A DNA stretch of 64,000 bases from the NCBI GenBank assembly GCA_910587375.1, contig CAJULR010000031.1, positions 1-64,000 on the forward strand, given 5' to 3'. This document shows positions 62,819 to 64,000 of the stretch, in pieces (the stretch's first letter is position 1; every line of letters starts with the position of its first letter). The notes under the pieces are model-generated. The model was not told the origin of the DNA, searched no databases, and saw only the letters and a program-made list of their open reading frames with translations. The stretch is from Candidatus Gastranaerophilales bacterium (GTDB lineage Bacteria > Cyanobacteriota > Vampirovibrionia > Gastranaerophilales > Gastranaerophilaceae). The position numbers were made by a program, and so were the translations under genes.

Positions 62819-64000
62819 TTGAAGTATAAATTTAACCACAAATATATAAAAGAAAATGCTAAACCGGGCAGTTGGCGCCGGGGATATGAGTATTTTCAAA
62901 AAGGCCAGGTGACATCTGTTGAATTAAAAGACAGCACTGTAAAGGCACAGGTGAAGGGGAATTTTAAATCTCATTATGATGTTACGCTGAAATTCAACAA
63001 AACAGGCGTAAAACCCACTTGCAGCTGTCCTTTGGACGAGCCCTGGTGTAAACATGTTGTGGCTGTCGGCCTAAATGCCCTAAAGGGACATCTTTGGGAT
63101 GAATATTTATACGAAAAACACGACATTCCCCCTGTTTTTGAAGATGAAGATTTTCCAATGAAGGAAAACCCGGAAGGCGGATATATCTTCCATTTTAACC
63201 CAAAAAGACGCCAAAATTTCTTCTCCATTCTTGTTATGGACAGGAACACAAAAAGGGTTATGAGAGATTTAGAGGGGCCTCTAAAATTAATCCTGGAAGC
63301 GCAAAAAAACGACCCCGAATTTGTGTTAAACGAAGCGCAAAAGCTTGAAATTATGATGTTCAGGCTCCTTTTGAAACAATCGAGGCTGGATAAAAAATCA
63401 GGCTGGTATGACGTTCAAATTAATAAATTTGACGAATTTTTCAGAATGCTGTCAAAGCTTGAAGATGTAATTGACGCAAAAACCCATAAAAAAATTAATT
63501 TTATGGATGAAACCTGGAAGCTTTGTTTGAGTGTTAATATCTCGTATGTCGGAAACGTGCTCCTTTCTTTATATTGGAAGCGCCCGGATGATTCAGAGAT
63601 TTACCCTTTTGAAGAGGTTCGATATTTTTCTCGTCAATTAAAATGGGGAAGATACAAAGATGTCATTTTCCCAACCGATGTTCAGGTTTCAATTTTGCCC
63701 CAATATTTAACCAAAGCGTCGTTTACGGATATTAAAGACGCAGAAGGTGGAAAGTTTGTCTATGAGGAGCTTCCAAAGCTTCGGGAGATGATGACAGTCG
63801 ACCTTTCAAAAGAAATGGAACGCCTTGCTTTTGAAAAAAGGCCGCCAAAATGCGTTGTGGAATTGGGCGTGGATTATGACCAGTCCTTAAAAGCTTCGCT
63901 TGAATTTGAATACGACGGGGTTAAGGTTCCATATACAAGGTCGCCAAAATCCCCTTATGTTACAATTAAAGACCCCGCAAAAGATTTATTATACTGGGTA
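62819..64000 (+). CDS. SWIM zinc-finger protein, probable SNF2-type helicase (3' end outside the window)
   Basis: 394 codons are visible, read from a TTG at 62819 with AAAAGGA five bases upstream; the frame is open to the window edge. The N-terminal region has a WRRGYEYFQKGQV segment and the SWIM motif CSCPLDEPWCKHVVAVGLNA (CxCx(n)CxH), which binds zinc and nucleic acid. The following ~280 residues match the layout of the helicase-associated region of bacterial SNF2 proteins, whose ATPase would lie beyond position 64000. It acts on DNA or protein-DNA complexes; the exact role is unknown. Confidence 0.75.
   Translation, partial: MKYKFNHKYIKENAKPGSWRRGYEYFQKGQVTSVELKDSTVKAQVKGNFKSHYDVTLKFNKTGVKPTCSCPLDEPWCKHVVAVGLNALKGHLWDEYLYEKHDIPPVFEDEDFPMKENPEGGYIFHFNPKRRQNFFSILVMDRNTKRVMRDLEGPLKLILEAQKNDPEFVLNEAQKLEIMMFRLLLKQSRLDKKSGWYDVQINKFDEFFRMLSKLEDVIDAKTHKKINFMDETWKLCLSVNISYVGNVLLSLYWKRPDDSEIYPFEEVRYFSRQLKWGRYKDVIFPTDVQVSILPQYLTKASFTDIKDAEGGKFVYEELPKLREMMTVDLSKEMERLAFEKRPPKCVVELGVDYDQSLKASLEFEYDGVKVPYTRSPKSPYVTIKDPAKDLLYWV

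Overview
The window looks like a chromosome segment of a gut-type Gastranaerophilales/Vampirovibrionia (Melainabacteria, non-photosynthetic relatives of Cyanobacteria). The evidence is a Ycf45-like R3H/AAA ATPase typical of cyanobacteria and plastids, SepF together with a complete lipid A start pathway (lpxA, lpxC, lpxD, fabZ), an SLH-domain surface protein, AT-rich DNA, and several secreted or membrane families that appear lineage-restricted. The assignment is inferred from gene content; there is no rRNA in the window.

Layout. 1-1.4 kb: an array of four lectin-like cassettes (minus strand) with no start, signal or promoter. 1.7-6.7 kb: secreted HExxH protein, two small genes, purine nucleoside phosphorylase, Ycf45-like ATPase and a YgjP-type peptidase. 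6.7-10.8 kb: formate/nitrite-type channel with carbonic anhydrase, small genes, serS and rluB. 10.8-11.65 kb: a second array of three cassettes. 12.1-15.4 kb: a very large glycine-rich prepilin whose leader is built from dispersed repeats. 15.5-27 kb: aminotransferase, dehydratase activator, rubrerythrin, paired CHAP-like proteins, membrane proteins, folate and HIT enzymes, ferredoxin. 27-43.7 kb: a long minus-strand series with scpB, scpA, smc, lepB, a polyprenyl synthase, an M29 peptidase, lpxA-fabZ-lpxC-lpxD, a heptose adenylyltransferase, a SurA-like chaperone and mfd. 43.7-49.3 kb: ROK kinase, acyltransferase and a zinc-ribbon/STAND ATPase. 49.4-57 kb: pdxJ, yggS, sepF, SLH protein, acpP, fabF, tRNA-Leu(GAG) and a glycosyltransferase. 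57-64 kb: two divergent kinase-like paralogues, an acpS/sugar-porter/DUF475 operon and the start of a SWIM/SNF2 protein.

The housekeeping genes fit together as envelope building (lipid A, fatty acid elongation with acpP, fabF, fabZ and acpS, polyprenyl carrier, signal peptidase, SurA-like folding factor), chromosome organisation (SMC-ScpAB) and division (SepF).

The strongest unexplained signal is the pair of cassette arrays. Seven copies of a roughly 75-residue Cys-rich C-type-lectin-like C-terminal domain have near-invariant DNA at their ends and strongly variable interiors. None has a start, a secretion signal or a full gene. Each array lies behind a terminator-like hairpin, and both share a 63-bp upstream block. 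They resemble silent cassettes for a recombinational or retro-element diversification system, but no reverse transcriptase or template repeat is visible in this window.
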